Below, in pieces: positions 5,164 to 5,499 of a stretch of DNA of 5,499 bases. Source of the stretch: Planctomycetota bacterium (GTDB lineage Bacteria > Planctomycetota > Phycisphaerae > WQYP01 > JAJZKY01); NCBI GenBank assembly GCA_021803885.1, contig JAJZKY010000377.1:1-5499 (forward strand). The letters run 5' to 3'. Both the position numbers and the translations under genes were made by a program. The notes beneath the pieces were generated by a model that was not told the DNA's origin, made no database searches, and saw only the letters and a program-made list of their open reading frames with translations. The stretch's first letter is position 1. The number at the start of each line of letters is the position of its first letter.

Positions 5164-5499
5164 TCAACGTCCGCCTCGCGCCTGGATCAGCACCCGCGAT
5201 GTGCGGGCAAGGATCAGAAAATCCATCAGCCAGTTGTTATGTTTCACGTAATAAAGGTCATAGGCGAGTTTTTCCCGGTTATCCTCCCAGGTGGCGCAAT
5301 AGCCGCTATGGATTTGCGCCCAGCCCGTGGCCCCGGGCGCTACCAGCCAACGCTGCTCATAGCCGGGCAGGGCGCGAGCCAGCTCCATTTCCTGCTCCCA
5401 GGCAAACGGCCGCGGCCCCACCCATCCCATCTCTCCGCGCCATATGTTCCACAATTGCGGCAATTCATCCAGCCGGAGCCGCCGCACACTGTCGGCCTG
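5164..5499 (-). CDS. Polyprenyl-phosphate sugar-1-phosphate transferase, C-terminal part (5' end beyond the window)
   Basis: The last 111 residues of a bacterial sugar transferase (WbaP/PglC/EpsB type). Such enzymes move a sugar-1-phosphate from UDP-sugar to undecaprenyl phosphate at the cytosolic face of the inner membrane and so start the repeat unit. The piece begins in QADSVRRLRLDELPQLWN, which holds the Asp-Glu dyad of the active site (residues 11-12 of the fragment). It continues with GEMGWVGPRP, then PGATGWAQI and YDLYYVKHN, and a last hydrophobic stretch ending RVLIQARGGR. These blocks are in the family order. The frame is open through base 5499, so the GTG at 5487 is not the real start; the membrane helix and N-terminal catalytic part lie outside. 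TGA is at 5166-5164. It is the most upstream gene seen of the reconstructed operon and probably commits the locus to one lipid-linked glycan. Confidence 0.95.
   Translation of the reverse strand, partial: QADSVRRLRLDELPQLWNIWRGEMGWVGPRPFAWEQEMELARALPGYEQRWLVAPGATGWAQIHSGYCATWEDNREKLAYDLYYVKHNNWLMDFLILARTSRVLIQARGGR
5171..5177 (-). promoter_or_regulatory. Ribosome binding site of the GT2 gene
   Basis: GAGGCGG on the minus strand lies inside the last codons of the sugar transferase gene, 9 bases before ATG 5161. The TTG at 5167 would be only 3 bases away, so the spacing favours the ATG. Confidence 0.5.

Noticed and set aside
1..5499. CRISPR array, tRNA or rRNA genes
   Set aside because: Coding sequence covers almost the whole window; no spaced direct repeats and no RNA-gene signatures were seen.

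Overview
This window is part of a polysaccharide (exopolysaccharide or surface-glycan) biosynthesis locus from a GC-rich, probably Gram-negative bacterium. The phylum cannot be fixed from the sequence. The mix of gene types would suit the PVC or Omnitrophota kind of environmental genome, but that is a guess. Both window edges cut genes, and the left edge starts exactly on a repeat, so this may be a complete short contig from a metagenome or single-cell assembly.

Right part (about 2571-5499, minus strand). Reading right to left there is the C-terminal end of a polyprenyl-phosphate sugar-1-phosphate transferase (5499-5164), a membrane family 2 glycosyltransferase (5161-4028), an 83-bp gap with a small hairpin, a NodB-type polysaccharide deacetylase (3944-3180), and the N-terminal half of an alkaline-phosphatase-superfamily phosphodiesterase (from 3198).

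Left part (1-2570, plus strand). It begins with the C-terminal half of the same phosphodiesterase (to 591), then a GT-B (GT4-type) glycosyltransferase (573-1739) and a nucleotidyltransferase-fold protein (from 1750) that is cut off at about 2570.

The central observation is that bases 1-64 are an exact reverse complement of 2571-2634. Both copies encode the same phosphodiesterase segment in the same reading frame. Joining the minus-strand N-terminal half (209 residues) to the plus-strand C-terminal half (175 residues) at this repeat gives an uninterrupted 384-residue enzyme with a full set of metal ligands; neither half has them all. The rejoined locus is one co-directional operon: sugar transferase, GT2, deacetylase, phosphodiesterase, GT4, nucleotidyltransferase, with overlaps or very short gaps at most boundaries.

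The present layout is therefore either a foldback/chimeric assembly joint or, less likely, a real inversion of about 2.5 kb. The 64-bp length, the start at base 1 and the lack of any recombinase gene favour an artifact. The reconstructed pathway would load a sugar phosphate on a lipid carrier, extend it with two glycosyltransferases and trim acetyl groups. The cytosolic phosphodiesterase and nucleotidyltransferase would act in an undetermined precursor or modification step.
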